A stretch of 64,000 nucleotides of DNA from Leishmania martiniquensis (GCF_017916325.1 NC_090171.1:1849501-1913500); one strand, 5' to 3'. Counted from the stretch's first letter, positions 38,907-49,104 are shown. The notes: generated by a model not told the origin, from the letters alone. Translations and numbers: made by a program.

Positions 38907-41714
38907 ATGTTATCGGAATCGGACGAGAGCACCTACACGGTGCACGAGGTTCACAGTGATGAGTGCGGCGGCTTGGCAAGGCCCGGGAAAAGTCAGGAGG
39001 AGGAAGGCGGGAGCCCGCCACTGGCGAGGTACCACCGACTCGGGACGAAGGAGCGGCACGCCTTTGATGAGCACATGCGCCTACTGCGGCAGCAAGCCAC
39101 GGCTGCGGAGCGAGAGCGACAGTTCCGAATGTCACACCCGTTCCAGCCAAAGATCAGGACTTCCTCTCCAGCTGCTGGCGGTGAGCTGACCGCAGAGGCG
39201 CAGGTCGACCGTCAAAGTCAGCCAGTACCTCCGGTTGCCGCTGACACCGGGACGTCCTCGTCGCCGTCAAGTGTGCGTCCAGTCTTTGATCGCCTAGCCG
39301 CGCAGGCTGTGCAGCTGGAGATGCGGCGCCGCCACCGCGAGGAACAGCAGCGGCGAGCTGAGGCGGCTGCTCTGCGTGGTGCTTTTCAGCCCCATATTAA
39401 CCATTCAGCTCCGATCTACGCTGAGCGCCTACGGCACCTCGACTCCGTCCCTGTGGAGGTGCGACTTCTCCAATACGGCGAATTTGTGGCTCGCGAGCGC
39501 CAACGCAGGCAGGAGATGAACGAGCTCGAGAAGACAAAGGCATGGCAGTCTGCAGAGCCATCTCTGATGGGCGCAAGTGCGGCACACACACATGATCCAG
39601 AGGAGCGTCGGCAACAGCAGGAAGCGTTCGAGGAGCGCAATGTGCGCTTCTTGGAAGAGCGGGCGAAGCACCGCGAATGTGCACGGGCGGCCGCCGCTGA
39701 AGCCTTTTCCTTTCAGCCCAAAATCTCCGTCACATCCGCCGCGCTCGACGAAGCCCGCCAGCGCTTGGCAAAGGACGTGGGCGCAAGCGTGCTGGGACAG
39801 CTGCTCAACCGTTCTCTTGACACGCCGGCGCTCAGCATTTCCAAGACCTCCACCAACGCTGGGCACCGCAGCGATGCTCTCTACGCCCTAGCAGTCACTC
39901 GGCAGCGCCAGAAGCAGCAAAACCTCGATGGCAATGGACCTGGTGTTGGCTCGGCCGTTGACCGGGGGGGGAACGACCAAGCTGTGGAGGGCCCAAGTAC
40001 ATCCCATCAGCCATTAACAAACCCAACCTCAGACAAGTGGATCGCGAAAGGGGCGCACGGGCCCTTCTTTCAAGAGAACTTTGTCCGCCGTCAGGCACTC
40101 TACGAAGAAGTGAAGCGAGAGGAGGCGGCACTTCGGGCGGTCGCCGTGCAGGCGCCAGCGTCGAGCAACGGTGAATCGGTCGCGCACAAGGTGAATTCGC
40201 AGCAGCTGAATCAGCGCCTCTACTATAGCGCGAAAAAAGCAGCCGAGGTGGCGGAGCGGCGCCGGAAGGCCTTGGCGAATGCGCATGAGTGCCCTTTCCG
40301 CCCTCAACTGTCACCGGGGACAAAGTACGTTCTACAGCGGATGCCGTCCCGTGATGGCGATGTGGTGAAGCGGCTGACGACGCAGTGCAGCAAAAGCGCT
40401 CCTGACGGCACTCGCACGGTCAATGACGCGGATTTGTACGCTTGCGCGCCGGCGCATCGAACTTCTTCGCAAGGCCACGCCCAGGTCTCTTCACAGCAGC
40501 AAACGGACGAGACGAAGAGCCCTCCTCATGTGGAGGCGGCCCCCTCAGAGAAAATGACCCCGCCGCATACGGCGTCACGTTGGCCAAAAGGAGGGGGCGT
40601 ACGTGCAGAGGGCCCAGGCGACGCCCTGTTGAAGCACCCGCAGGAGCAGCAGCCAAAGAAGCGTCGTCAAACCTTGACGCGTGACGAGGTGGACCACTTT
40701 TATGAGCGGCAAATGGCGGCCCTTCAGAGGCGACAGGACCTCATCCAAGAGCGCAAGGAGGGCGAGGTCGTGCAGGAACTCGTGGAGTGCACCTTTCGGC
40801 CCCGGACCAACACGGACCGGCATGGGCACATAGAAAACGAGGCGGAGGCCGCGGCAGCCCGTACAGTATCTGTCAATCACGTTACCGGGGTCTCGGAGTT
40901 TCTGGAGCGGCAGGCCCTCGCACGAATACGGAAGGCTGAGCACGATGAGCTTGTACGCTCAGTGGGTCTTCCGCGCAACAAGTGCGCCGGGGGCAAGGAG
41001 ATCTCGGGTGGCACCACGATCTTGAGTCCTTTCAAGTTCCAGACAGAGCTGCGCCGTTCACGGTCGTCGTGCCTACCGGCACGCGCGTCGACCTCCCCGC
41101 TTGACAGCAAGCAGCACCTCGGCACGGCCTCACTTTCGATGGCCGCACTAACGTCAGCGGAGCGCGCATTGCATGAAGCGATCGAAGAAACACGTTGCTA
41201 CCCACGCGCAACCTTGCAGGCGCCGTTGGCCCCTCTCCCTGGGTATGTGCAGGGAAGCGTAGATGCCAAGTACTTTGACGGCCCCTACGATGGAGCGCCT
41301 GAGGAGAGGAAAGTGGGGGAGACTGCGCCCCCAGTACCACTGGCGACGCTCCCTGCGGAAAGTAAACGGCGAGTGGACGCAGCAACTTTTGGGTCAGGCT
41401 GCCAGCGGCCATCGCTGTTTTCGCTGATATCGCCGAATACTTTCTCTGGCTGCAACCTCGACTCTGTCGTGCATGACTGCAGAGGCAGGAAGGACTCATC
41501 GTTGGGACGTGACTTGGCAGGTCACCAGCCGTCTCCATCGGCCCTGAAAGGCGCCAGGCAACACCCCACCACTAACGCGGCGCGTCACCGGCGAACCCGC
41601 TCAGTCTCCTTTGCGGAGGACACCGCTGGGGCACTGCACGCACGTTCGTCACGCGGTGCACGAACGTCTTTCGCTGATCCCGCTCACCAGGCATTTCTGC
41701 AAGGGCAACTCTGA
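38907..41714 (+). CDS. Coiled-coil protein with five spaced F-[QR]-P motifs; hypothetical, cytoskeleton-like
   Basis: 935 residues from ATG 38907. Charged helices rich in Arg, Glu, Gln and Ala (e.g. LEMRRRHREEQQRRAEAAAL, FEERNVRFLEERAKHREC) alternate with a repeated short motif: FQPKI (F79), FQPHI (F160), FQPKI (F269), FRPQL (F464) and FRPRT (F630). Each is preceded by a small or Cys/Pro residue and a helix, and followed by a Ser/Thr/Gly-rich break. The spacing is 81, 109, 195 and 166 residues. The C-terminal third is disordered, ending in a basic RRTRSVSFAED segment that looks like a phosphorylation or docking site. This helix-plus-F-x-P pattern recalls coiled-coil proteins of the trypanosomatid flagellum and cytoskeleton, but I cannot name a family. 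No transmembrane segment or catalytic motif. Confidence 0.75.
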   Translation: MLSESDESTYTVHEVHSDECGGLARPGKSQEEEGGSPPLARYHRLGTKERHAFDEHMRLLRQQATAAERERQFRMSHPFQPKIRTSSPAAGGELTAEAQVDRQSQPVPPVAADTGTSSSPSSVRPVFDRLAAQAVQLEMRRRHREEQQRRAEAAALRGAFQPHINHSAPIYAERLRHLDSVPVEVRLLQYGEFVARERQRRQEMNELEKTKAWQSAEPSLMGASAAHTHDPEERRQQQEAFEERNVRFLEERAKHRECARAAAAEAFSFQPKISVTSAALDEARQRLAKDVGASVLGQLLNRSLDTPALSISKTSTNAGHRSDALYALAVTRQRQKQQNLDGNGPGVGSAVDRGGNDQAVEGPSTSHQPLTNPTSDKWIAKGAHGPFFQENFVRRQALYEEVKREEAALRAVAVQAPASSNGESVAHKVNSQQLNQRLYYSAKKAAEVAERRRKALANAHECPFRPQLSPGTKYVLQRMPSRDGDVVKRLTTQCSKSAPDGTRTVNDADLYACAPAHRTSSQGHAQVSSQQQTDETKSPPHVEAAPSEKMTPPHTASRWPKGGGVRAEGPGDALLKHPQEQQPKKRRQTLTRDEVDHFYERQMAALQRRQDLIQERKEGEVVQELVECTFRPRTNTDRHGHIENEAEAAAARTVSVNHVTGVSEFLERQALARIRKAEHDELVRSVGLPRNKCAGGKEISGGTTILSPFKFQTELRRSRSSCLPARASTSPLDSKQHLGTASLSMAALTSAERALHEAIEETRCYPRATLQAPLAPLPGYVQGSVDAKYFDGPYDGAPEERKVGETAPPVPLATLPAESKRRVDAATFGSGCQRPSLFSLISPNTFSGCNLDSVVHDCRGRKDSSLGRDLAGHQPSPSALKGARQHPTTNAARHRRTRSVSFAEDTAGALHARSSRGARTSFADPAHQAFLQGQL

Positions 41715-42493
41715 GGCGTAAAAAACGAGGCGCACGGGAGGCGCTTGGTAGGCATGTAGCTCCATAGAAGCCACCCAAAGACGCAAAGCAACATGCTTTG
41801 GATCCTGGGGTATATAGAAGAGTGTGCGAACGAGAGAACGGCAGTACCTCACGGTCGCTTTCGCTCTCTAAAAGAAACTCTGACTGTTTGTGTGTGCATG
41901 CGTGTGTGTGTGTGGAGAAGCGGGGGCTGTGAAGGCGCTGCGAAGCAGAGGGGGCGGACGTATGCGCATTCTGCTGTTCCTCCTTCGTCGCTGAAGCAGC
42001 TGTGAAAGATGAGGAGATGCCAAGAAAATGATAAGAGGGAAAAAATACAAGAGAAACTGCCCAACCAAACCGAAATTATGCGCCCACCTGCTGCATAGCG
42101 GTGCTTTGGAGGTTCGCGAAGTCAGAGAGGCCCTTGCGCAGCCGCTCGCTTGTCGGCTTAGCCCGGTGGTGGGCCCAATGCGAGACAGTATCAAGGGAAA
42201 GCGACTTTGATGAAAAATGAAGGGACGTCGTGGCTGTTCGCTAGACCGGCGGGCGTGACGTGCAGCGTTTTCACTGCTCCCTGTGTCTCTCTCTTTCTCA
42301 CTTTGTGTTTCACTCTGTGTCTCACTTCTCTTCTTTTTCATTGTATCGCGTCTGGGACGCCGGCGGTGTGCGGTGAACGTTCCGCCGCTGTTCGCTTTTT
42401 TTTTGCTCCCATGGTGTTAATGCTGGATAGAGAGGGAGGGAGAGCCCTCGTAGGCATTGTTTCTACGGTCCTTGCATACACGCACCCAGACGT
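41715..42493 (+). other. Intergenic spacer (0.8 kb)
   Basis: No gene seen. (TG)n-like sequence at about 41886-41914 and a strong pyrimidine stretch at 42277-42345. A 133-codon frame (42207-42608) overlaps the next gene and reads as leader sequence. Confidence 0.55.
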
Positions 42494-44221
42494 ATGGATC
42501 CACCCATTGGCTTCCATAGAAATCACGCCACGTCACTTCCAGAAAGGGGCGCTGCTGCTACTGCTGCTTGTGCCTGTCTCGCGGACGGCTCGTGCAGAGA
42601 GGTCGTGAGGTCAGTCGCGAAAGTGGGCGCCTTGAAAGGTGCATCATTCTCCGTCGGGGTGAAGGTAAACGCGCTCCCTATGACTCCGCTAATGCAGAGG
42701 CGGAAGCGGACGCGGAAGGCGAGTGAGCTCAAGCTACGTCAAACGAAGCGGCGACGAGTCTCTGTGGCGCTAGTGGAGCGAGGCGTCGAGGAAGAGTTCG
42801 ACCGCACGCTGCCATTTTGGCGATGCTTTACCGATCTTCGGCTTGCAACTGGCCGTGTACCAAAGGTTGTCGCGCGAGAGACACAGGTTTTGTGTCGCAT
42901 CCCATGTGAGGTGTTCCAGCGCGTGGATGTGGTGTGGGCACGCACGACTGTAAAGCTTCGTCCTGTGCATGTGAGGACGTGGCAGGAGCGAAAGAACGGG
43001 CCTCGGCCACCACGTGCGAAGGCGAACCTCGCGGGCGAGGCGGCTGCAGGCCATGCGGAAGTACCAGCTACCGCAGCCGATCCGTCCCTCTCATCACATA
43101 CTGACTCCGATATCGCGCTGCACGTGTACACAATTGACACAGTTCACTTCGTTCATGAAGACGCCTACAAGAAAGGAACGGGCAGAGACCACAGCTTTCA
43201 CGTGCAGTCCGTGGTGTTCCGCGATGCGCCGCACATTCTGCAATGTGTGGGCGGTGCTATGGTATCTTTTTCCTTGATCATCTACACATCCCTGCGCCTC
43301 GTGCATGCGTGTGACACGCGCAAGTGTACGCCTCAGCGACTGGGCCGAGAGCTTCAGGCGTGCATGACGGCATGCAGCGAGAGCCGTTCCAACGCGGCTA
43401 CCGCGTCGATAAACAGGTGCGCCAACAGCACCCCCTCCGATACGGTAAAGACGCTCGAAAGACCAGACGCAGAGGGCGGTGTAACTGCTCATCCAACTAT
43501 TCAGGCTGGGTGTGCATCGCTTGCGCGCGACGACCCTGATCATAAGAGCCTTCCTTCGTCCGCCTTTTCGATACTACGTGCGCTGTGTCTCCCTCCTTTA
43601 GTACGTGTTCTGATTCTGGGAATGGGAGGTAACAGCATGGCGCCGGCCCTGCGCGTCATCTTCGGTGCCGAGGCGCTCATCGAGGTCGTCGAGGTAGAGC
43701 CGGCGGTGGTCGAGTCGTGCATACGCATGGGTACGCTACACGACGCTGACGCCAACACGAAGGTGTACTTGGAAGATGCCGACAAATGCCTTGGGACGCT
43801 TCCGCACAGCGCGTATGACTTTGTCTACATGGACATCTTCGAGCCGATGCATGCGACGATGCGGAATATGCACCCGTCGGTGCTGGCAGCACGCGAGCTT
43901 CTCAGGCCAGGGGGTCTCTTGGTCTTGAACGAGCACCATCTTCCCTCTGCCGAGGGCGTGGCACCGTACGCGAAGGTCTTTGGTGAGGGGAATGTGCAGG
44001 CGGTCAACGTGCGTGGGTGGAGTGAGAGCATCGTCGTGTGTGTCGCCCCGGGCGACGTAGCGACCGATGCGTACTCGCTCGATATTTCTAAAACACATGC
44101 AGACATCGCTTTCGACATTTACGAGACTCTCATACCGGGGTTGTTGCCTCACGCTTCGTGGTTGGTGACGGCAAAGACGTACCGGCACAAAGGCGTCCGC
44201 TGCCGCCTGTGGACGTCGTGA
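42494..44221 (+). CDS. Spermidine-synthase-fold / class I methyltransferase-like protein
   Basis: 575 residues if the ATG at 42494 is used; the ATG at 42680 (residue 63) is a reasonable alternative because the first 60 residues look unstructured and a Lys/Arg-rich stretch (RRKRTRKASELKLRQTKRRR) follows it, a likely nuclear or nucleolar signal. The C-terminal domain holds the Rossmann glycine loop VLILGMGG (372-379), an acidic strand end (IEVVEVEPAVVE) and FVYMDIFEPMH, then LLRPGGLLVLNEHH. This is the spermidine-synthase-like branch of SAM-binding folds, shared with the C-terminal methyltransferase of METTL13-type proteins. The middle (~200-350) carries a low-complexity insert. The polyamine-synthase gate motifs are not evident, so a methyltransferase role is likelier than a polyamine synthase. 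Substrate unknown. Confidence 0.7.
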   Translation: MDPPIGFHRNHATSLPERGAAATAACACLADGSCREVVRSVAKVGALKGASFSVGVKVNALPMTPLMQRRKRTRKASELKLRQTKRRRVSVALVERGVEEEFDRTLPFWRCFTDLRLATGRVPKVVARETQVLCRIPCEVFQRVDVVWARTTVKLRPVHVRTWQERKNGPRPPRAKANLAGEAAAGHAEVPATAADPSLSSHTDSDIALHVYTIDTVHFVHEDAYKKGTGRDHSFHVQSVVFRDAPHILQCVGGAMVSFSLIIYTSLRLVHACDTRKCTPQRLGRELQACMTACSESRSNAATASINRCANSTPSDTVKTLERPDAEGGVTAHPTIQAGCASLARDDPDHKSLPSSAFSILRALCLPPLVRVLILGMGGNSMAPALRVIFGAEALIEVVEVEPAVVESCIRMGTLHDADANTKVYLEDADKCLGTLPHSAYDFVYMDIFEPMHATMRNMHPSVLAARELLRPGGLLVLNEHHLPSAEGVAPYAKVFGEGNVQAVNVRGWSESIVVCVAPGDVATDAYSLDISKTHADIAFDIYETLIPGLLPHASWLVTAKTYRHKGVRCRLWTS

Positions 44222-45148
44222 CGAAACGGGGCTCTCGAGCACAGGCGGAAAGGGTGCTGGGCGACACAATCTTGCCACAGTGTACGGCGGTACGTCGATG
44301 TGTGAGCCTCGTTTGCATCGCTTACACACAGAGGCAAAAGAAGAGTGGATGAACCTGGGTATGGTCCTGAGCTCGGCTAAAGCATTCGTGCAGAGAATCA
44401 CTGGACGCTTTAACAGCCCATAATCGAGCAAGGAGACACTGCCATCCTATCATGCAGGAAGCAGCAAGAGGCAAGCAAGCGTGCCTCCCTGTGGCGCTCC
44501 TCTTTCCTTTCTTCCTCCGCCTCACCGAGCTCTACTGTAGAGCTGAGGGGTGTGCATGCGCATGCGCGTGAGCTGCCTCTAGGCTTGTGATCGAAAAAGA
44601 GAAGGCTGCATTTTTTCTTTTTCCTCGGTGAAGCGGCAGCCCCCGTCACCTCCCTCAGGTGTCATGGCTATGCCTACCTGTGTGTGCGCGTGTTACGATG
44701 GCACCACCGACGATGAGACCTTCTTCGAACCCAATGCCACTGTTATTCTGTGCTCATGGTCCTTTGGGCTCTCTTTTTCGTCACAACAACAGCAACGCTG
44801 TCGGTAGAGCGCCACACAACTTCCAGGGCACTCACCTGAGAAGGTACGAAGGTGGTCTGCCAGCGTTTTTTTTCTTCCCACCACGGTCTCCCTCTCACTT
44901 CCTCCTTCCATTCCGTCCTGCTCCTCGCAAAACGCGCGTTCGCCGGCAGTCAACATAGCTGCCTAAGGTCGACACGGGAGGACGCGCCGACAGTGTTTTT
45001 TTTTTGTGCGTGCTAGTTGTTGTGGAGGACGCGCGCGTTGCTGATCACCCAATCTCCTACCGTGAGTGAGTGATGATCGTTTCTTTCGGGCGGCTTTTCT
45101 CGTTCACTTTTCCTTTCGCGTCCCGGCCGTGCCTGTGGACCGTCGAAA
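44222..45148 (+). other. Intergenic spacer (0.9 kb)
   Basis: No gene seen. It has a small perfect inverted repeat (8-bp arms, 44528-44544, centre T), a GCATGC repeat just after it, and a T10 run with downstream AG at 45015-45016. Confidence 0.55.
44996..45016 (+). promoter_or_regulatory. Possible spliced-leader acceptor for PPR gene
   Basis: A run of ten T (44996-45005) followed by GTGCGTGCTAG, with AG at 45015-45016, about 130 bases before the ATG at 45149. A second pyrimidine tract closer to the gene (45087-45120) has no AG before the start codon. Confidence 0.4.
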
Positions 45149-45985
45149 ATGGCTTCCTTATCTGAAGCGCGTGTTGCCCACTTCACATCGCGCTGGCTAA
45201 CAGAAGAGCTCAATAGCTTTGCAGGGTCAGGTAATTGGGAAGGCGCCTTGAAGACGTTTCAGCACATGCAGCAGTCTAGTCTGGTGCGCCGGAATGTTTT
45301 CCATTACACCACGGTGGTGAAAGCGTGCGCCCGTGCGGGTCAGATGGACGCCGCGATGAAGGTCTTTCGAGAGATGAAGGCGAATCAAGTGAAGCCGAAC
45401 GTGTATACGTACACCACCCTCATCAATGGCTGCGCGAATGCCAAGAAGCTCGATTTGGCGCTGCGAATCTTCGCCGAGATGCGACTGGCTGAGGTTCCGC
45501 CGAATGTGAAGACGATGACAGCACTCGTCTCCGTGTGCTCACGGTGCGAGCAGTGGAGGAAGGGTTTCCAGGTGCTGGACCAGTGCGAGGAGCTCTTTGT
45601 TGCGCCGAACGCGCTCACGTACACCGCTGCCATGGACGGCTGCCGTCGGGCCGGGGTGTGCAAGCCGGCGATTGCATTGCTGGAGGCAAAGATGACGAAT
45701 CCTAATAACGTTCGGCCGAACGAGGTGACGTACAACACCATTCTTGGCGCTTGTGCGGCGGCCAAAGATCACGAGGCGGCTTTGCGCGTGTACGCGCGCA
45801 TGGTGGCAGACGGCTACGAGCCGATAGAGTACACCCGCACGCTGCTCACGGAGGTATTTCGAGGCACATCGCTTGATGGCCTCGCTGACAACTTAGCGGT
45901 ACGCGTGAAGACGTCCAAGTGGGAGGCGTATGTGCCGGACTCGGACCCAGCTACGGCCTTGCGGGCCGCCCTCGATGACGCTTAA
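45149..45985 (+). CDS. KPAF4: Pentatricopeptide-repeat (PPR) protein, predicted poly(A)-binding, KPAF4-like
   Basis: 278 residues, ATG 45149. Six PPR motifs fill residues ~14-226: 14-49, 50-84, 85-119, 120-154, 155-191 and 192-226. Their helices are textbook (YTTVVKACARAGQMDAAMKVF, YTTLINGCANAKKLDLALRIF). In the PPR recognition code, residue 5 and the last residue of each repeat select the base. Here they are T18/N49, T54/N84, T89/N119, T124/N154 and T159/N191: five T/N pairs in a row, each read as adenine. Repeat six has N196 and no clear partner. A short PPR protein tuned to consecutive adenosines matches the description of KPAF4, the kinetoplast poly(A)-binding PPR protein that protects mitochondrial mRNA tails. 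The N-terminus is short for a presequence. PPR identity is certain; the KPAF4 name is inferred from the code and size. Confidence 0.7.
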   Translation: MASLSEARVAHFTSRWLTEELNSFAGSGNWEGALKTFQHMQQSSLVRRNVFHYTTVVKACARAGQMDAAMKVFREMKANQVKPNVYTYTTLINGCANAKKLDLALRIFAEMRLAEVPPNVKTMTALVSVCSRCEQWRKGFQVLDQCEELFVAPNALTYTAAMDGCRRAGVCKPAIALLEAKMTNPNNVRPNEVTYNTILGACAAAKDHEAALRVYARMVADGYEPIEYTRTLLTEVFRGTSLDGLADNLAVRVKTSKWEAYVPDSDPATALRAALDDA

Positions 45986-46392
45986 GAGAAGCCCTTTCCG
46001 CAAGCTCTCATCGCATCCTTCTGTCTCGTGCACCTTTCTGCTCTTTCACGGAAGTTTTTTTTGTCCTTTGCCCTTCTCGAGGCCTCTTCGAAGGCGTGCT
46101 GGGCAAATCAAGTACGCTTTTAGCGCGTTGACTGGTGCCTGCGTATGTCTGTAGGTGTGTGTGTGTGTACTTCCATCAAGGTGATACGCGTGATGTGTAT
46201 GCGTGCTCAGGTTGGGCTCACTCACCCTGTGACGAAGGAAAAGAAAAGGGAGCAGGCAAGCGGCTGTGCGAGCATTACGCCTGTCTGCGTCACCTCGCGC
46301 GTCCCTCTATGCCCTCGTCCGCTTTCCGTTCGCTGTTGCCGTTCGCGGTCTGCAAGGTGCACGGCATCTCGAAGGGAGCTCCTCCGTTAGAA

Positions 46393-46413
46393 ATATATAT
46401 ATATATATATATA
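46393..46413. repeat. (AT)n microsatellite, about ten units
   Basis: Uninterrupted alternating AT sequence, the longest in the window, between the PPR gene and the PLRG1 gene. Confidence 0.9.
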
Positions 46414-46618
46414 AATCTGTCTCTGCGTGTGTGTGTCTGTGTGTTACACCTAGAACCCACCCTCCCTCACCCTTTTTTATCGCTCTCTCCCCTCTCCAGC
46501 CTTCTCTTTGACGAACCTCTGCGACTTGTCAGGGACGGTGCGCCTGTGGCGGCAGTTGATAGCAGGGAAACACACATATCCACCTATATATCTCTATCGA
46601 CAGATACAGCGTACCAGC

Positions 46619-46652
46619 GTCTCTCCCCCCTCTCTCCTCCACTGCTCTTGAG
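46619..46652 (+). promoter_or_regulatory. Likely spliced-leader acceptor for PLRG1 gene
   Basis: A nearly pure C/T tract (CTCTCCCCCCTCTCTCCTCC) then CTCTTGAG with AG at 46651-46652, about 170 bases before the ATG at 46824. Confidence 0.55.
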
Positions 46653-46823
46653 CAGAGGCGAAAGCAGCCCTTCACGTCGGTCGAGGCGAGTCTGCTGCCG
46701 TTTCTTCGATGCCAACTGGCACGGCCGGCCAAACAAGTTGTCCTGCTCCTCGATCACGGCTCTTTCTTCAGCGTAGGTGCCGCACGAGCACACATCCATA
46801 CAAAGAACGAAAGTCGTGCAAAA

Positions 46824-48353
46824 ATGAAGCAGATGAGCCTACGGGAGCTCCTCGCAGCAAACACGGCCTCTGCCCAGGAGCTGCGGGGTGTTGCGATGCT
46901 GCAGGCACCCTCCTTCGATCCTGATGCGCCGCCTCGCACCTGCAGCGCGAACAGAAAGGACAACAGTGCGATTATGTCGGAGGCGATGCGAATTCGCGCG
47001 AACCTTCTCTGGAGAGCCCTTTACCCACGTACTGCGCCACCCACCGCGGCTGCCGTGAAGACGGTTTCAGATGCCGGCGTCAAGGCAGCTGTCGATACGC
47101 AGCCCGACCCTTCCGCCCGCGAAGCCGCGCTGCAAGGTGCCTTAACCGTGGCTAGCACCTCACCCAGCGGAGGAGGCGGCAGTCGCCTGGTGGTAGCGAG
47201 CAGCAGCGCGGTGGCGCACAAGCGGGGTCGTGACGGCGACAACATTTTGTCGGTAAGCCCGGAGCAGCTCAAGGCCCGTAGCGCTGTTGTTGTGTCCAAA
47301 GCCGCTGTTGAGGAGGCAGAAGCTCGACAGTACTCCGCCCCGCCGAAATGGAAACTCGCAAAGGTGCTTGTTGGCCATCAAGGCTGGGTGTGGGCGACGG
47401 CTGTGGAGCCCGGTAACAAGTGGTTTGCCTCTGGTGGCTTCGACGCCATCATCAAGGTCTGGGATCTTGAAACGGGGGCGCTGAAGATGAACTTGACCGG
47501 GCACAAGGAGGCGGTTCGGTCTATCTCGCTCAGTAAAGTGTCGCCGTACATGTTTAGCGGCAGCGACGATCACTCCGTCAAGTGCTGGGACCTCGAGCGC
47601 AACGAGGTGGTCCGCGAGTTCTTTGGGCACAAGAGCTCGGTGCACTGCGTCGCGGCCCATCCGTCCTTGGACGTGGTCATCAGCGGCGGTCGCGACAAGA
47701 CTGTTCGGGCCTTTGACCTGCGCACGCGGGCTGTAGTTCACACGATGCTGGGGCACACCGATAGTGTGATGTCGCTTGTGGTGCAGCAGGAGGAGCCTCA
47801 GGTTCTCTCTGGTGGCAGCGATGGGTTCATATACCTATGGGATTTGGCGTCTGGCAAGCCTATGCAGCGGCTCACACGTCACAAGAAGCCAGTACGCGGA
47901 CTCGCATTCACTGCCGCTGGTAATGCGCTCGTGTCATGCGGTGCCGATGAGGTGCGTGTGTGGCGACTCCCATCGGGTGACTTTGTGACGAACGCCAGCA
48001 CGCGTGTCTGGGAGGACCGCAAAGGCATGGCTTCCACGAAAGCAGGTGCAGGCGGCACTGCCGAGGAGGAGGAGTACACCTACCGGTGGAGCTGCTGCGC
48101 AATGAGCCCGCGCGACATCCTCGCAGTTGCCAGCCAAGATGGCGAGTTGGCGTTTTACGACTGGAACCGCCCGCAGCCGAGGCGCGTGGCGGGGAAGTAC
48201 TACGCGCCCTACCAGTGGACGAAAACGAAGTCGCTGCCAGGGACCCTGCAAGGTGAGGGCGGTGTAAACGCCCTCACCTTCGACGCTTCGGGCACCCGCC
48301 TCATAACCGGCGAAAGTGACAAGAGCGTCAAAATATGGCGGATGCGCGACTAA
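46824..48353 (+). CDS. PLRG1: PLRG1/PRL1/PRP46-type WD40 splicing factor
   Basis: 509 residues, ATG 46824. The N-terminal ~170 residues are Ala/Ser-rich and poorly conserved-looking. From residue 175 comes a seven-blade WD40 propeller beginning [17 protein letters not shown], then [22 protein letters not shown]. The phrases GHxGWV, VEPGNx[23 protein letters not shown] and [14 protein letters not shown] track the PLRG1/PRL1 family blade by blade. PLRG1 (Prp46 in yeast) is a core member of the Prp19-associated complex that joins the activated spliceosome. In trypanosomatids it would serve mostly trans-splicing of the spliced leader, the step every mRNA in this window needs. The protein stops right after the last blade (VKIWRMRD) and lacks the basic C-terminal tail of animal and plant members. 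Blade five to six has a short insert ([15 protein letters not shown]). Confidence 0.88.
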   Translation: MKQMSLRELLAANTASAQELRGVAMLQAPSFDPDAPPRTCSANRKDNSAIMSEAMRIRANLLWRALYPRTAPPTAAAVKTVSDAGVKAAVDTQPDPSAREAALQGALTVASTSPSGGGGSRLVVASSSAVAHKRGRDGDNILSVSPEQLKARSAVVVSKAAVEEAEARQYSAPPKWKLAKVLVGHQGWVWATAVEPGNKWFASGGFDAIIKVWDLETGALKMNLTGHKEAVRSISLSKVSPYMFSGSDDHSVKCWDLERNEVVREFFGHKSSVHCVAAHPSLDVVISGGRDKTVRAFDLRTRAVVHTMLGHTDSVMSLVVQQEEPQVLSGGSDGFIYLWDLASGKPMQRLTRHKKPVRGLAFTAAGNALVSCGADEVRVWRLPSGDFVTNASTRVWEDRKGMASTKAGAGGTAEEEEYTYRWSCCAMSPRDILAVASQDGELAFYDWNRPQPRRVAGKYYAPYQWTKTKSLPGTLQGEGGVNALTFDASGTRLITGESDKSVKIWRMRD

Positions 48354-49104
48354 AACGCGACGGTGTGTGTAGGTGCTCCGTTGGCCTAACGGCGTTTTCT
48401 GTTTTTTTTTTCTCTTCTGTCTCGCCCATATGGAGACATACGGGCAACGGTGCTCTCACCCCCCTCCACAACACACAATCACACCACCAGAGGCGGAGGG
48501 GAGACTGAAGAGATGGACTTTTCTGGAGGGGAACAGCTCATGCGTTGGCCCCCGCTCTGTCCGCCTCCCTTCTCCTCCCTTTCATGGCTTCAACCGCAAC
48601 GCCGGAGCGGAGGGAGCGTACCTTCGTTTCTTTTTGTGCTCCTCCTTGTCCTTCACACCACTGGCACGATCTGTTGGACGTGAAGGACCCGCCTCGGTGA
48701 CTTGTGGCAACTCCGCAGGCACCGCAAAAAAGAAAATGAGGCAACCGGAGCCGTGGTCACGTCTCACTTTCTCTGCTGGTGTGCAGGCTGGCATGGTGCG
48801 GCGCCCATATCGGCGCTCTTCTCCTCTCACGTCTCTTCCTAATGTTTTTTTCTCCCTTGCTCCTCCCTCTCTTTCATGCTTTTCTTCCTTCGTGCCGCAC
48901 ACGTGCACCTCCTCCTTCGCTCTCTCCGTCGCGACGTCTTTTCGATTTCGTTGTTGCCCGTGCGCGAGGGGCCAGGGAGGGAGCTGTTTCTTGAGGCAGG
49001 AAAAGAAGCCGGAAAGCGATCGCCCCTTCCGGCCTTCTCCCTTCTTTCGTTTCACTATATCGTACTGCCTCCTCCACACCACCACCACGCGTGCGACTCC
49101 ACGG
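48354..49104 (+). other. Intergenic spacer / long leader (0.75 kb)
   Basis: Open in frame with the RABL3-like gene all the way from a GTG at 48373, with in-frame ATGs inside (e.g. 48429). Translation of this stretch is Ser/Pro/Phe/Cys/Arg-rich, as expected of pyrimidine tracts, so I treat it as leader rather than coding. No other gene seen. Confidence 0.5.

Larger units (their letters stand above)
45986..46823 (+). other. Intergenic spacer (0.8 kb)
   Basis: No gene seen. (TG)n at 46154-46168, a 21-base (AT)n run at 46393-46413 and a strong pyrimidine tract with acceptor at 46619-46652. A 213-codon frame (46135-46776) runs through these simple repeats and is not a gene. Confidence 0.65.

Noticed and set aside
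46135..46776. 213-codon + frame between PPR and PLRG1 genes
   Set aside because: Runs through (TG)n, (AT)n and the splice-acceptor pyrimidine tract; the repeats give runs such as IYIYIYI, not a protein domain.
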